Shown piece after piece: positions 37,001-50,414 of a stretch of DNA of 64,000 nucleotides; within the stretch, counting starts at the first letter, position 1, and each line of letters opens with the position of its first letter. The notes beneath the pieces are model-generated. The model was not told the origin of the DNA, did not search any database, and saw only the letters and a program-made list of their open reading frames with translations. Source of the DNA: Dastarcus helophoroides (lineage: Eukaryota; Arthropoda; Insecta; Coleoptera; Bothrideridae). The translations under genes were made by a program, and so were the position numbers. The stretch lies in the NCBI GenBank assembly GCA_028583605.1, contig CM053326.1, positions 17,440,046 to 17,504,045 on the forward strand, in the 5' to 3' direction.

Positions 37001-40000
37001 CATCAGCAAGCCGAACAGATGGGACCGGCGGTTTCCAACTCGCCGGAAGTCGTGCAACGTTTGGCGTCCATAGACAACCGTTACAAGGAATTGCAAGAAC
37101 TCGCTAAATTGCGAAGACAGCGACTTCTGGACGCTTTATCCTTGTATAAACTACTATCGGAGAGCGATGGAGTGGAGCAATGGATCAGCGAAAAAGACCG
37201 CATGCTGCAGACTATGGTGCCGGCCCGCGACATAGAAGACGTAGAAATCATGAAGCACAGATACGACGGATTCGAAAAAGAGATGAACTCTAACGCGTCG
37301 AGGGTCGCCGTCGTTAACCAACTCGCGCGCCAACTGCTCCACGTGGAGCACCCCAACTCTGAACAGATCACTGCCAGACAAAATCAACTTAATCAGAAAT
37401 GGGCCGAACTTCGCGACAAGGCCGAGGCCAAACGCGACGAACTTAATTCCGCTCACGGCGTTCAAACCTTCCACATCGAATGCCGCGAAACCGTATCCTG
37501 GATCGAAGACAAAATACGTATCATTACCACCACCGACAGTTTGGAAATGGATCTCACCGGTATCATGACTTTGCAAAGGCGCTTGTCGGGCATGGAGCGC
37601 GATTTGGCCGCCATTCAAGCTAAACTGAATTCGTTGGAGAAAGAAGCCGACACCATCGAGGGCGAACATCCCGAAGAAGCCGCGCTCATTAGGGAGAGAA
37701 TAGCTCAGATTCAATTGATATGGGAACGCTTAACATGCATGTTGAAAGAGCGGGACGCGAAACTCGAGGAAGCGGGCGACTTGCATCGTTTCCTCCGCGA
37801 TTTGGATCACTTCCAAGCTTGGTTGACAAAAACTCAAACGGACATCGCCTCAGAAGATACCCCTAGCTCTTTAGCCGAAGCCGAGAAACTGTTATCTCAA
37901 CATCAAAGCATAAGAGAGGAAATCGACAATTATACCGACGATTATAGCAAGATGATGGAATACGGCGAGAAAATCACAGCTGAACCCAGCACTCAAGATG
38001 ATCCGCAGTACATGTTCCTAAGGGAGCGCCTCAAAGCGCTTAAGGACGGCTGGGCCGAGATCCATCAAATGTGGGAGAACAGGCAACAGTTGTTGTCGCA
38101 ATCCCTGAGCTTACAATTACTTAACAGGGACGCGAGACAAGCCGAGGTTATTCTCAGCCAACAGGAGCACACTCTCAGCAAGGACGAGGTTCCCACTAAT
38201 TTGGAACAATCCGAAAATCTTCTGAAACGTCACGAAGCCTTCCTAACGACCATGGAAGCCAACGATGACAAAGTCAACACGGTGGTCCAGTTCGCCAAGC
38301 GGTTGCAAGACGAGGGTCATTTCGCCGGGGACAAAATCGCCAAGAGAGCCGACAACATCGACGAAAGGCGTCAAGCCAACAGAGAGAAGGCGATCGCGCT
38401 TATGGAGAGGTTAAGAGACCAGTTGGAGCTTCAACAATACCTCAGAGATTGCGACGAATTAGGCGAGTGGATACAAGAGAAACACATCACGGCGCAAGAT
38501 GAAACATACAGATCGGCGAAGACCGTCCATTCCAAATGGACCAGGCATCAGGCGTTCGAAGCGGAAATCGCCGCCAACAAAGAAAGGTTAAATAACTTAC
38601 AGAAAGCGGGCGAAGATTTGGCCAAAGAGAAACCCGAATACGCCAGCGTTATCAAACCGAAGATCGAGGAGTTGGCAGATCAGTTTGACGTTTTGGAGCA
38701 GACCACCAAAGAGAAAGGCGAACGACTCTTCGACGCTAACAGGGAGGTGCTCATCCACCAAACTTGCGACGATATCGACTCATGGATGAACGAACTCGAA
38801 AAACAAATCGAAAGCGACGACACCGGCTCCGACTTGGCTTCTGTCAATATACTTATGCAGAAGCAACAGGTATGTCGGTCTCTTTATGTCCCTTTTGTTT
38901 GTTTATTTATTGACTTTAATCCAATTTGAATAACTTACATTGAAAAATTACGTTTGAAAAGTTATTTTTTGGGTTAAATCCACGATTTTTTATTACTGAT
39001 GACATCTTCAGAGCTAACAACCGTTCAATATCAACTTTAAAGATGTCTTCGACACCTAGTGACAAAATTTTGATGTCATTCAACTCGGAACGTGAGTTCT
39101 CAGTTTTAATCCACAAGCAGTTGATGAAGTTGAACTATTAATATGAAATGATAATTTCATTTATTTAAACAATTTAAATGTTTTACTAATCTGGATGGAG
39201 AAAAGTTTTAAAAAATTAATTATAATCCTCAAGTTGAAAGAATACATCTTTCGAAGAAATTCAAAGATAATTTCCCCTTTTAGATGATCGAAACGCAGAT
39301 GGCCGTCAAAGCTCGACAAGTGGACGAATTGGAGAAGCAAACGCATCACTTGGAGACAGCGGTGCCCGACAAAAACATCGAAGAAATTAAGGTGAAGAAG
39401 ACGCAAGTGGAGAAACGATTCCAGGAATTAAAACAACCCTTGCTGGAGAGGCAAAGGGTGTTGGAAAAGAAAAAGGAAGCCTTGCAGTTCAGAAGGGACG
39501 TCGAAGACGAACTGTTATGGATAGCGGAAAAAATGCCGCAAGCATCTTCGAGCGAATACGGTAACAGCCTCTTCCAAGTCCACATGTTGGAGAAGAAAAA
39601 TCAATCTTTGAGGACGGAAATCGATAATCACGAACCTAGGATTATCACTGTGTGCAATAATGGACAGAAACTCATCGATGAAGGTAGGACTAAATTTTAT
39701 TTTAAAACGCTTTTCATAAAATGCAAAAGTCACTTAGCAGTAGTAAACATCTATCACAAGAATTCTTGGTGTTCTTTAACAAAGTCAGTATGTGAGCTGA
39801 CTAGATAAGAGAAATTAATACAACTTCCAGCTAGACACAGTATTAATTTTTTACACTCAACCTAAAGATTTCATTCTTGTATTATAGGGTTGCATCGTAA
39901 GGATGTCAATTGAATGTTTGTAACAAAATGGTCGAAAATGCTAAAAGTTGAAAACCAACAACAAACCATACACCGATTTTCACTTTCCTTTGTTCATCAG

Positions 40001-43000
40001 TATGGTACAATCGTTGTTAATTTTTATTAGTTTGTTGGTTGTGAATATCTTACAATCAGACAAGTAGACAAGTCAGCTAACATCTGTTGCGCCATTTTTT
40101 TTCTCTCACTGTCTGCCTAAAATATTTAATCGAGTATTCGTTTTAGGTCACGACGACTCTACCGAATTCAGTAGACTGATAAGTGAGCTTCACAAAGCGT
40201 GGCAAGAACTAAAAGACGCGGTCGAACACCGAAAAGAAAACCTGTTGCGCAACGAGCGCGCCCAGCAATATCTCTTCGACGCGAACGAGGCCGAAAGCTG
40301 GATGAGCGAGCAAGAGCTCTATATGATGGTAGAAGATCGAGGTAAAGATGAAACTTCCGCCAGAAACTTCATGAAAAAACACGAAAGTTTGGAAGCAGCC
40401 GTCGAAGCGTACGCCGATACGATTCGAAGCTTAGGAGAGACCGTTAGATCGTTAGCGGCCGAAGGCCACCCATTGGCAGAGCAAGTGGCGGTTAAGCAGT
40501 CGCAGCTGGATAAGTTGTACGCCGGTTTGAAGGATTTGGCTGGGGAACGTCGGGCCAAATTGGAGGAAGCGTTGCAGTTATTCTTGCTTAATAGGGACGT
40601 TGGCGATTTAGAGCAGTGGATCGCAGATAGAGAAGTCGTTGCTTCCTCTCACGAACTCGGACAAGATTACGACCACGTTACATTGTTGTGGGAACGATTC
40701 AAAGAGTTTGCTAAAGACACAGAAACCATCGGAACTGAAAGGGTCGCCGCCGTGAACGATGTGGCCGATCAATTAATCGCAGCTGGTCATTCCGACTCTG
40801 CGACTATCGCCGAATGGAAGGATGGCCTCAATGAAATGTGGCAGGATCTTTTAGAATTAATAGAAACACGTACTCAGATGTTGGCCGCTTCCAGAGAATT
40901 ACACAAGTTCTTCCACGATTGCAAAGACATATTAGGGCGCATATTAGAGAAACAAGTATCCATGTCTGATGAATTGGGAAGAGATGCTGGTTCCGTATCG
41001 GCGCTTCAGCGTAAACACCAGAACTTCCTTCAGGATTTGCAGACATTGCAGTCCCAAGTGCAACAAATTCAAGAGGAATCTGCGAAATTACAGGCTAGCT
41101 ACGCGGGCGATAGAGCTAAGGAAATTACGAATAGGGAGCACGAAGTTGTGGCTGCTTGGGCGGCATTGCAGGCGGCTTGCGACCACCGAAGAGGGAAGTT
41201 GGCCGACACCGGAGATCTCTTCAGGTTCTTCAATATGGTTAGGACTTTGATGCAATGGATGGACGACGTTATCAGGCAGATGAATACCAGTGAGAAACCT
41301 CGTGATGTCTCTGGGGTGGAATTGTTGATTCACAATCACAAGACGCTGAGGGCGGAAATTGACGCTAGAGAAGACAACTTTACGGCTTGTACATCGTTAG
41401 GGAAGGAGCTTTTAAGTCGAAACCATTATGCCAGTGCTGAAATTAAAGACAAATTGACGGCGCTGAGTAATCATAAGAATTCCGTCCAGCAAAGATGGGA
41501 AGAAAGGTAATTGCTTTGTCTTTAGTAAGTCATTTGTATAACATTTTTGAAATACAGGTGGGAGAATCTACAACTTATCCTGGAAGTGTACCAATTTGCT
41601 AGAGATGCTGCAGTTGCTGAAGCATGGTTGATCGCCCAAGAACCTTACCTGATGAGTTCGGAATTGGGTCATACAATCGACGATGTCGAGAATCTGATCA
41701 AGAAGCACGAAGCTTTCGAAAAATCCGCGGCAGCACAAGAAGAAAGATTTATGGCTTTAGAACGGTTAACGACGGTAAGCAAACTAAAATATGTGCGCTG
41801 GTAGTGTGCTTTTATTTCACTAATTGTGTAACTTGGACCCTCAAAGGTTTTCAATGTGTTTAAAATTTAACGTTGCGTATATGATTTGTAAAAAAAAAAT
41901 TTTATAACAGTTTTACTGAACAAACTCTTTTTAAAAATGCTTCTCCTTCAAGTATTGCTAGATCAGCCCTATCAATATCGTTATTATTGACACTTCTTTA
42001 ACATTTATTAACCAAATGAGTAGAAAAAAAGTGGAAGAGAAAAGTTTATAATAAAAATAATCTAAATCAAACGCAGATTATGTTCGAGAATGAACACTGT
42101 CAAAAGCTTTGAGTTTCCATGACACTTGTCCAATGATGGTGTCCATCAATTGCATTCTTTTGGCACTGTTTTAACTGTTTGGTGTTTGTAGCTAGAGAAG
42201 GGTGGTGGTTTGAAATCGGAACCGACTTTGCATGTTTGCACCTGCGATTTCTCTATTCTTAGTAGGCCTCCCTTAGACAAACCGAAACCTGCGTTTGTTC
42301 GTAATCTTTCACCTACGTATATCGCCGAAACAATAAATGCTATAATCAAAGATCTCGATAAATTCTATAAGTGTAAGGTAATGGCAAGAAGGAGATTTAC
42401 GTTAAAAGGTGTAGAACTCTACTATCCTAGATGTGATACGAAATTGATCAAACAGACCAGTTTTGTGCATGGTAGGCAACTTTATAAAAACAACCAGAAC
42501 CTAAATCAGTATAAATTTAAATCATCAGTCAAAGGTAGGATCAGCGAAATACAAACTTGTCAACATTTCCTGGTAGGAGAAAGAATATATCATTCGGATA
42601 ATGATGCTATTTCAACAGTTGTAACACATGACATCGAAAAAAATCCAGGAGTTCGATTTCGCAAAAAGAAAGTTTACAATAATGCAGGTTTCAGGTTATC
42701 TGGTAGAAAATCTTTTTCTTTATTTTCATCTAAAGATGAGGTAAGTTTGTTACTCTAAAAATTCGCATTGCATGAAATTATGGCTTTATAACGATGATTT
42801 TTTAATTTTTAATGAATGAATATAGCTATATTTTCACATGAATAAAGCGGATACTTAAAAAATCGTATGGTATATGACATACTGTTATTCTTCATTCCTG
42901 ACCTTCCAATAAATGTAGACTTAAAAGTATAATTTCCACTTTTGCCTTCAATATTTTATCTTAAATTAATAGCCTCAGAAAAATAAAAAATTCTATCTTA

Positions 43001-46000
43001 ATTTCTGTGAAATGTCATGTGAAATCAACTTCCCCAAAAGATTACATAATAAATCAAACTCGTCCTGCAGTAAAACTTCTCATTTTGAGCTTATTGAAGA
43101 CTAATAGTATTTATTTGATTCTCCCCTCTCAAAATGGACAACTTTTTAGGCAATTTTTACTGACCAAAAAAGTTTTACTGTATTGTCCAATTCGAAGCTC
43201 GCTTTTATCTTGGCGCTTTGCATGTATTATCATCTGTGTTTCTACTTTTTCACACTTGTATTGTTTTAGTTTGAATTGAGAGAAATGAAGAGAAGACAGG
43301 AAGCCAAAGAAGCCGAAGAAAGAGCCAGAAGAGAGAAAGAGGAAGCTGAAAGAAAGGCAGCGCTAGCAGCCGCTCAACCGACTTTAGCTGAGACTTCTCG
43401 TGATAGACCCGATGCAGGATCCCCTGTCGCTGAAGAAAGAACAGGTAAAACTCGCTCCTGGTAAAGTTGTTGACTAGATTCCGCCTATGCTTTCTATCAT
43501 AAAAAGAAGCTTTAGTAGAAGTTTTAAACGTGAAAGCTTCTTTTTGCCTTTAAATACGTACACTTAACTTCTGTACGTAACTAGCCTAATTTTTTCTTAA
43601 ATATTCATCGACTAAATTTGTTGTGGAAATGCAGCTGGAAGTCAAAGAGCTTCTTTGAAAGTTAGCTCGCCAGGTGAAGGTAATAATGCCGTTTTTATTC
43701 ATTATATAACATCCACGTTATTCACTATAATAGGTGATGGTTTCTACTGCTTTGATTTAAACTGAAAGCGCACAGTAAACATTGCACATGTACTAATTTT
43801 GAGGGTTTTCTAATTAACCCTCAACGGAAATTCTTCTAAGAGTATACTAATTCCATAGAACTTATTATACTGCACATTGTAATAATTTTCATTTCTACAG
43901 GTATCTTTAATTATTAATTTTATCATTAATAACATTAACATAGCTCGGTATGGTAAGTATGCCTACATTTGATCTTCTTTCTTGAACTGTACGCTTCTAA
44001 GCTTGCACTTACTTTTGCATGATTGTCACTTTTATTTTACTTAATTCGAGAAGTATTAATGTTATGTTGGGTTTGCCATACAAACATGTAAATTCAATTT
44101 TTTTAATTTTTTTTTTAGTTTTTTAAATTGAACCTAACTTTGATGTGTTACACATTACAAATTTTCAGATGAAATAATTGAGATCAGAATATTATCGATG
44201 ACAACAAATATTATTTTACATAATACAGGCTGCCCCCAAGCAATTCAAAGAATGTAGGAACATACGAGGGTATATCAAATATAAATCAGAATATTTGTTT
44301 TCTGAAGACTTATGGAGAAGTTATAGTTGTATAATCAAATCAGTTATTAGAACAGAATAACTAGCATTTAAAAAATAAACAGATTTGATTTATCTACAAA
44401 TCATTTAAATTATAATACAATAGATTTGTGATTATGAGAAGTATAGCTAGTGCATTATTCATGGTAATGTACGGTGCGAGACAGGCTTGAACCACAAACT
44501 ATTGTTTTGTTTTTTTTTGTTAACAATTTCTGCACTACAAACCAGAAAATGACACTTTCATCCTGTTAGAATGATTGAAAAAGCAACCAAAAAATTATTG
44601 TCACCATTACTTCTCATATTTTGTTTGATCTTCAATTATTGGAAAAAAATGTGCATGAATTTAAGCATGAGCATGTGTTATGTAGTGCATGGACCACAAA
44701 CACCTCAGGCGCAAGAGGTCGTCACACCCAGAGGGAAATCTTTACCGGCACCGTCGCCAGCGCAAAAAGCTACCAGTAAGTAGATTTAAAAAAAATTTAT
44801 TCGCCTGTGTTGGGACGTACGTCTTTGTTTTACGCGTTGCCAGTGTTTGCTTTATATGCTGTTGTTTAAAGCACCGAGGTCGGAAGAAAAGGGCAAGCGT
44901 AAGGATCGGTCCCGCAGCAAATCACCCTTCCGCAGTTTCAGATGGAAGAAGGGTACTTCTAAAACATCTGGAGCTGTTAGCGATGATGAAGCCTCCGCTT
45001 TGCCAGGTATAAACGCTTTTATATTTGTCGGTGTTAAATCCAGGTAACATGCAATGTTCAATTCCTCCGGTGGAGTTTTGAATAATATTGAAAGCTTAAG
45101 TTTTTGTATAATTTCTATGGTGTTAGCTCTCTCATTCATTCACATGAGCTGAATTTTTAATTGCATGTAGCCAATTTGCAGAACGAATCAATATATGTGA
45201 TAGAAGAATGATAGTTTCAAATCAACTTTTCGTTGGTTAATAATTTAACAGGTAAAGATTTGACGGAAAAATGGAATTACTTTCTGAACAACCCAATTAC
45301 ATTCAAGTAGTATACAGGGTGAGTCACTAAGCGGGAATCGGTCTTTGGTAGGCGTATCGTTCAAAATACCGAAAAATGTTTCGAATAAAAGTTGTTCGAA
45401 ATAAAGTTCTCCACAACCTAAAATTATTGCCAAATATGGCAGCCTTTCGGTTGCACCGGAAATGAACACAACTTTCTTATTTTAAATAGAACACCCTATG
45501 TATTTTTACATTTTTGGATTCCTTGTTAAAAATAAATATGAATTTATTAAGACGACATAGGCCCTTAGTTGAACCGTTTTCGCGTAATTTAATTTTTTTG
45601 GTTAAATTTGACGGTTTCGGAGCTTGACGCCATTAACGATATTTTCCAAACGCAATGACTCAAAGTTGTGTGGCATACGGTTTTGGATTCAGGAAGAAAT
45701 GGAGTATTTGTTTACGTCTTTACTGTTAGCAAGATTTCTTAAATTTCTTCACATCCATCGACTCAATTCTTCAGTTGTTCAAACATGCATAACTTAATTT
45801 TTTCAAATGGAAGCACCTATTTTGGATTATCTTATCGGATGCGAAATTAAATTACCCTTTTTTTGGTACCAGGTATTGCCACCTCCGTCCAATAATTTTT
45901 GAGAAATTTAGAATTTTGTAAAAATGTTAAATAATTTCGTATTATCGCGTTAGCCCTGGTTGTCGCAGTTTATCTCATTGTTGTCGCGAGGTCTTGGTAT

Positions 46001-49000
46001 TAGTACTGAAAGACAATGTTTTCTCAAGAAGAATTGGTCGATATGGTTTACGCCTTGGGCAGTGCTAACAGAAATCCATTTCTTGCCTCAAGAATTTATG
46101 CCCAACGCTTTGCCGATCGGAGACATCCAAATTCAGCGGCAATCGCTAAATTGAGAGAGAGGTTTGAGCGAACTGGTAGTACGAAATACGAAAAAAAGGA
46201 GCGTAGAAAACCAACGACGCATGAAGAAAACCAAGTTTTAGTAGCGGCTGCTGTTGTCCAAGATCCGCATTTAAGTACCAGAATAATAAGCACGGAATTA
46301 CAAATAAGTCAAACCTCAGTTTCACAAATCTTGCGTAAAAATAAGTTTCATCTGGATCGTGTCCAGCTAGTACAGGAAGTCAATCAATCTGATTTCAACA
46401 ACCGAATGCAGTGAGTGGACGTTACGAAAACTACAAGAACAAAATAACTTTTTGGACAATGTACTATTTACCGACGAATGTACATTTCATAAGAACGGCT
46501 TCATGGGAAGACACAACTCCCATTACTACCATACTGAAAATCCTCATTGGATAAGGCCCTCAGCATAGGTGGCCTCTGAATGTTTGGGGTGGTGTCATAG
46601 GAAGATATGTTGTCGGACCACACTTCTTCAATGAACATTTGAATGCCAACAATTACTTGCATTTTTTGCAAAATCAATTGCCCGAAATGATAGATCCTTT
46701 GCCTCTTGCTGTCGTGCGGCAAATGTGGTTCCAACATGATGGGGCACCGGCACATTATGGAAGGGATGTAAGGGAGTTCCTCAATACACAATTCCCTAAC
46801 AAGTGGATAGGAAGAGGAGGTCCAGTGGCATGGCCCGCAAGATCACCGGATTTAACTAAACCAGACTTTTTCTTGTGGGGTCATGTTAAGCAAGTTGTGT
46901 ACCAGGAACCACCAACTACCCGAGAAGACATGATGGACCGGGTTCGTGTTGCTTTCCAAAATATCAATGAAAACGTCTTGGTGGATGTGAAAAATTCTTT
47001 GCTACAGAGACTACGCATTTGCCATCGTGAAGCTGGCGGTTATGTTGAACATTTAATTGAATGTTATTATTACCATTGTTTATGTATTCTTCTTAATATT
47101 TGTTGCAACTTACTGTTACCGATTTGTTTATTGTTTATTTACTTTCTTTAATGCTTTACACTGAAATCCAATGATGATTTTCAGTATCGTGGTGTATCGT
47201 TTCCTTCCCACGAAGCGGTTCTTAAAAAATGTTTGTACATTCGTCGGTAAATAGTACAATGTCCGAAACGGTCATTTTGTTCCTGCAGATTATGTAACGT
47301 CCATTCACACAACTGCATCGATTGTTAGTCAGCTTGATTGAGTTCTTGCACTAGCTAGGTGTGATACGGATGAAACAATCATGAAACCGATTTTTGGCTT
47401 ATTTGTAATGTCACACTTATTCTTCTGGTTCTTAAGTGCGGATATTGGACAGCAGCAGCCACTACTGAAACTTGGTTTTCTACGCTCCTTTTTCTCGTAT
47501 TCTGTACTTCCAGTTAGCTACAACCTGAAGAATGCCACTAAATTTGAACATCTCTGGTCGACAAACCGTTGGGCATACCTACATGTTACAAACTCTAATA
47601 AAATTGTTTATTTTTTTGAATTTTAATTATTTTAGTTCATAATTAATATTTGGGCCATTGTGTTTGCCTTACTCTAACAATTGACCTAGTTTTCAAAAAA
47701 TAATTTTCTTTAAAAAATGTAAAGTGTAAACCACATCAACCGATTCTTGTTCGAAAAACATTTTCTGTAATTTGCAGGACAAACGAGACGAAACAAAACC
47801 TCGACATCCAGGGCTAACGCGATAATACGAAATTAAAATTTTTCCAAAATTCTAAATTTTTCAAAAATTATTAAACGGAGGTGGCAATACCTGGTACCAA
47901 AAAAAAGGTAATTTATTTTCGCATCCGATAAGATAATCCAAGATAGGTGGTTCCATTTGAAAAAATTAAGTTATGCATGTTTGAACAACTGAAGAATTGA
48001 GTCGACGGATGTGAAGAAATTTAAGAAATCTTGCTAACAGCAAAGACGTAAACAAATACTCCATTTCTTCCTGAATCCAAAACCGTATGCCACACAACTC
48101 TAAGTCATTGCATCTGGAAAATATCGCTAATGGCGTGAAGCTCCGAAATCGTCAAATTTAACCAAAAAAATTAAATTACGCGAAAACGGTTCAACTAAGG
48201 GTCTATATGGTCTTAATAAATCCATATTCATTTTTAACAAGAAATCCAAAAATGTAAAAATACATAGGGTGTTCTATTTAAAATAAGAAAATTGTGTTCA
48301 TTTCCGGTGCAACCGGAAGGCCGCCATATTTGGCAATAATTTTAGGTTGTGGAGAACTTTATTTTGAACGATACGCCTACCAAAGACCGATTCCCGCTTA
48401 GTGACTCGCCCTGTATAAAGTATACATATATTCTGACAGTTGTTTTTCCTACAAATTATGTATTATCTTCATAAGTGCAGAACCACAGTTAGGCTTACAA
48501 TTAGTAAAATTATGTCAATGATTTGTTGTGTCCGTTAATATAAAATATAATTGAGGTCATGATGACATACTAATACGTCCGATAATGAAGTTTTTACAAT
48601 TTTTTACTAATTTTGATTTTTTTTATACAACAGATACGAGGTAAATTAGATTCATTTTATCAATATTTGGAGACAATAAAAATCCAAAATGAGGAAGATA
48701 TATGTGGTTTTTAAACTTTAAAAAATATATATTCAGTAATTTTTGAAATATCTGCAATATTTCAAACATTTTAGATAGTTTGTATATTAATAATATAAGG
48801 TAAAAATTATTGCAAATTCCTAATTTTTCCAAATGCAGAAACGACGCTTTGATGATGTGTGATGTCTATTATGTGCGCATTAAAATGCAGTAGGAACTAT
48901 TACTATGTTTCTTGTAAATGTCTTTAATGTCTGCTGTTATTGTTGAATGCATAAGTTTTTGTTTAATTGTTTTAAGGGTTTGGAAATTGGTTTATTTTGT

Positions 49001-49879
49001 GATCATTTTTGGCGAACCAAAGTCAGGTTGTATCCATTTTTCACAATGACAATTTTAATTATCATTGATCTAAAACCTTCGCAAGCCTCGAATCCTCAGA
49101 TCTCAAGTTACAAATTTACTGACTGTAACTAGTATTAAAAATATGTAATAAAAAGTTAATGCATATTTTTCAGTCAATTTCAAAATTTATTAACTAGCTT
49201 GTAATAATTATCCCATATTCAATCAAATCGTACCTATAGAAATAAAACTGTTTTGGGAAAATCTTTGAGTAATTAAAACTCGAGCAATAGTTTCGTTGAC
49301 GTTGTATTCAGGCAACGAACGTCGTCTGTTATAGCGTAACAGTAACATTGCATATTTTTGTATAATCTCAGAGCGCAGCCCAGGGGACGATGAAGATTTC
49401 GAAGGCAACCTCGTCCGTAAGCACGAATGGGAAAACACAACAACCAAAGCAACGAACAGATCATGGGATAAAGTCTATGTGGTCCTTAAGGGTACCCAGT
49501 TGACTTTCTATAAGGACGGCAAAACGGCACACTCTACACCTGATCAAACATTCAGAGGTGAAAGTCCTATGTCATTGCATAAGGCTATAGCATCTGTTGC
49601 ACAAGATTACAAGAAAAAGAAACATGTATTTAGGCTGAAGTAAGTCACGAAGTTTCTGTTTTACAGTTGTCGACACATTTGCTCCTTTTTAGACTAGAGA
49701 GTGGTGCCGAATTTTTATTCCATTGTCACGATGATGCCGAAATGAACACGTGGATATTGAGAATCAATACTCACGCGGATACAGACTCGTCGGGACCTTC
49801 GCGCTCCCAAACCTTACCTGCTTCTGCGCAAAGAGAAGACTCGAAACGACGCAGCTTCTTCACTCTTAAGAAAAAGTAA
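34086..49879 (+). CDS. beta-Spec: beta-Spectrin (non-erythroid), complete coding region in 11 constitutive exons
   Basis: Cross-links actin and pairs with alpha-spectrin in the submembrane skeleton. Coding exons: 34086-34215, 34734-38869, 39284-39683, 40147-41506, 41558-41774, 43270-43444, 43635-43679, 44686-44775, 44872-45006, 49372-49639, 49693-49879. Phases join at every junction and the sum is 7143 bases, 2380 residues. The start [12 protein letters not shown] follows the fly protein. Domains: two CH domains (about residues 50-280, 'KWVNSHL', '[12 protein letters not shown]'), 17 spectrin repeats through the exons to 41774 (partial last repeat '[25 protein letters not shown]' pairs with alpha), a K/E-rich then S/R-rich linker in the small exons ('[15 protein letters not shown]'), and a PH domain ('[20 protein letters not shown]', 'WILRINTH'). 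It ends SFFTLKKK at TAA 49877; if the intron from 49876 (GTAAGT) to CAG 49942 is removed the last residues change to KN. The four small linker exons are likely alternatively spliced. No defects seen. Confidence 0.97.
42192..42740 (+). CDS. in-frame 183-codon cassette exon in the beta-Spectrin linker (candidate)
   Basis: Lies in the intron between exons 41558-41774 and 43270-43444. Preceded by a pyrimidine-rich acceptor 'gtttggtgtttgtag' and ended by a strong donor 'gatgag|gtaagt'. It is exactly 549 bases, phase 0 at both ends like the exons around it, and has no stop in the spliced frame. Codes [16 protein letters not shown]... to ...FSLFSSKDE: basic overall, with '[11 protein letters not shown]' and 'GVRFRKKK', several Cys/His, no coiled coil and no domain I recognise. 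Insertion would place it between the last spectrin repeat and the PH domain. A chance 183-codon open frame in this AT-rich DNA matched to splice sites and phase is unlikely. Could also be a captured retrocopy, or an exon of a lineage-specific isoform. Confidence 0.7.
46016..47070 (+). pseudogene. DD41D-type mariner transposase, two frameshifts
   Basis: Starts [20 protein letters not shown] (DUF4817-like N-terminus), HTH to about 46410, then after a frame change '[19 protein letters not shown]' and '[15 protein letters not shown]', TAG at about 46567, another frame change to '[20 protein letters not shown]', '[20 protein letters not shown]', '[17 protein letters not shown]' and the end '[11 protein letters not shown]'. 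From the Asp of HDGAP to the Asp of KPDF there are 41 positions between, so DD41D. All three catalytic Asp are present (TDE, HDG, PDF), but the frame is broken. Confidence 0.88.
47160..47560 (-). pseudogene. inverted degenerate copy of the mariner transposase N-terminal half
   Basis: Read on the minus strand, it reproduces the sequence of about 46180-46560. Examples: 'GTACGAAATACGAGAAAAAG'-like at 47500, 'GGAGCGTAGAAAACCAAG', and 'ACTATTTACCGACGAATGTA' at about 47260. It makes the whole element a long imperfect hairpin. Confidence 0.8.
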
Positions 49880-50414
49880 GTCTACTTATATTATGAATGG
49901 AATCAGTTCAAAGCTGTTTTACTAATAACATTTTTTTTTCAGCTAACCAGTGCTACTTTAATGAAGATATTTGTAAGCTTTACCTGAATGAACCGAGTTT
50001 TCGGCCATTGCTCTTTTTTTAATATAGCATATTTAATATATTATATTTTCATGTAGTTTGCACATTATATTTTAAATGTATAGAATTATATAAAGATGTG
50101 ATTGTGTTTTGGAGCACACAAGCTCCATAATAAAGGCATTGTTTTTATAACTCGAAGCTCTTTTTAAACTAGAGTACATATTAAAAGCCCAGGCAGTTTT
50201 AAAAGTAAAATAAATCTCCTTATCATATAATATAATATATCCATAATGTTGTTGGTAAATTTCCCGCTCTATGTTTGTATATCTTAACATGAATTATTCG
50301 CAATATATTTTTATGCTTTGCTTAGCAAGGTAAGGTGAAGAGTCATTTTATTTGTAACAATTTGTAGAGTTTCTTATTTTACGTATAAAAATGTGTGCTT
50401 TTAAAAATGGAGTT

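Larger units (their letters stand above)
45313..48415 (+). mobile_element. palindromic mariner-like element with ~0.6-kb TIRs in a spectrin intron
   Basis: Ends TACAGGGTGAGTCACTAAGC at 45313 and, on the minus strand from 48415, TACAGGGCGAGTCACTAAGC, flanked by TA at 45311-45312 and 48416-48417. The inverted match continues to about 45959 on the left and 47810 on the right ('gcgttagccctgg'). It includes 'ggtaccaggtattgcc', 'cttcttgattcaggaagaaa'-like and 'tccggtgcaaccggaa' landmarks. Inside are a transposase (46016-47070) and a degenerate inverted second copy of its N-terminal half (about 47160-47560). It lies in the intron 45007-49371 on the gene's own strand. Confidence 0.9.

Noticed and set aside
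35030..37714. Long minus-strand open frames inside the large beta-Spectrin exon (e.g. 35606-36067, 37154-37714)
   Set aside because: Antisense shadows of a strongly coding exon; no family resemblance or splice context.
38995..39060. CTGATGA at 38996 followed by 'cttcgac' as a ribozyme
   Set aside because: No GAAA motif and helices do not pair; intronic coincidence.
42210..42758. Independent gene or retrocopy for the 182-codon open frame in the spectrin intron
   Set aside because: Frame is open to the acceptor upstream of the ATG and ends in a phase-0 donor, with no poly-A tract or target duplication; a spectrin cassette exon explains it better.
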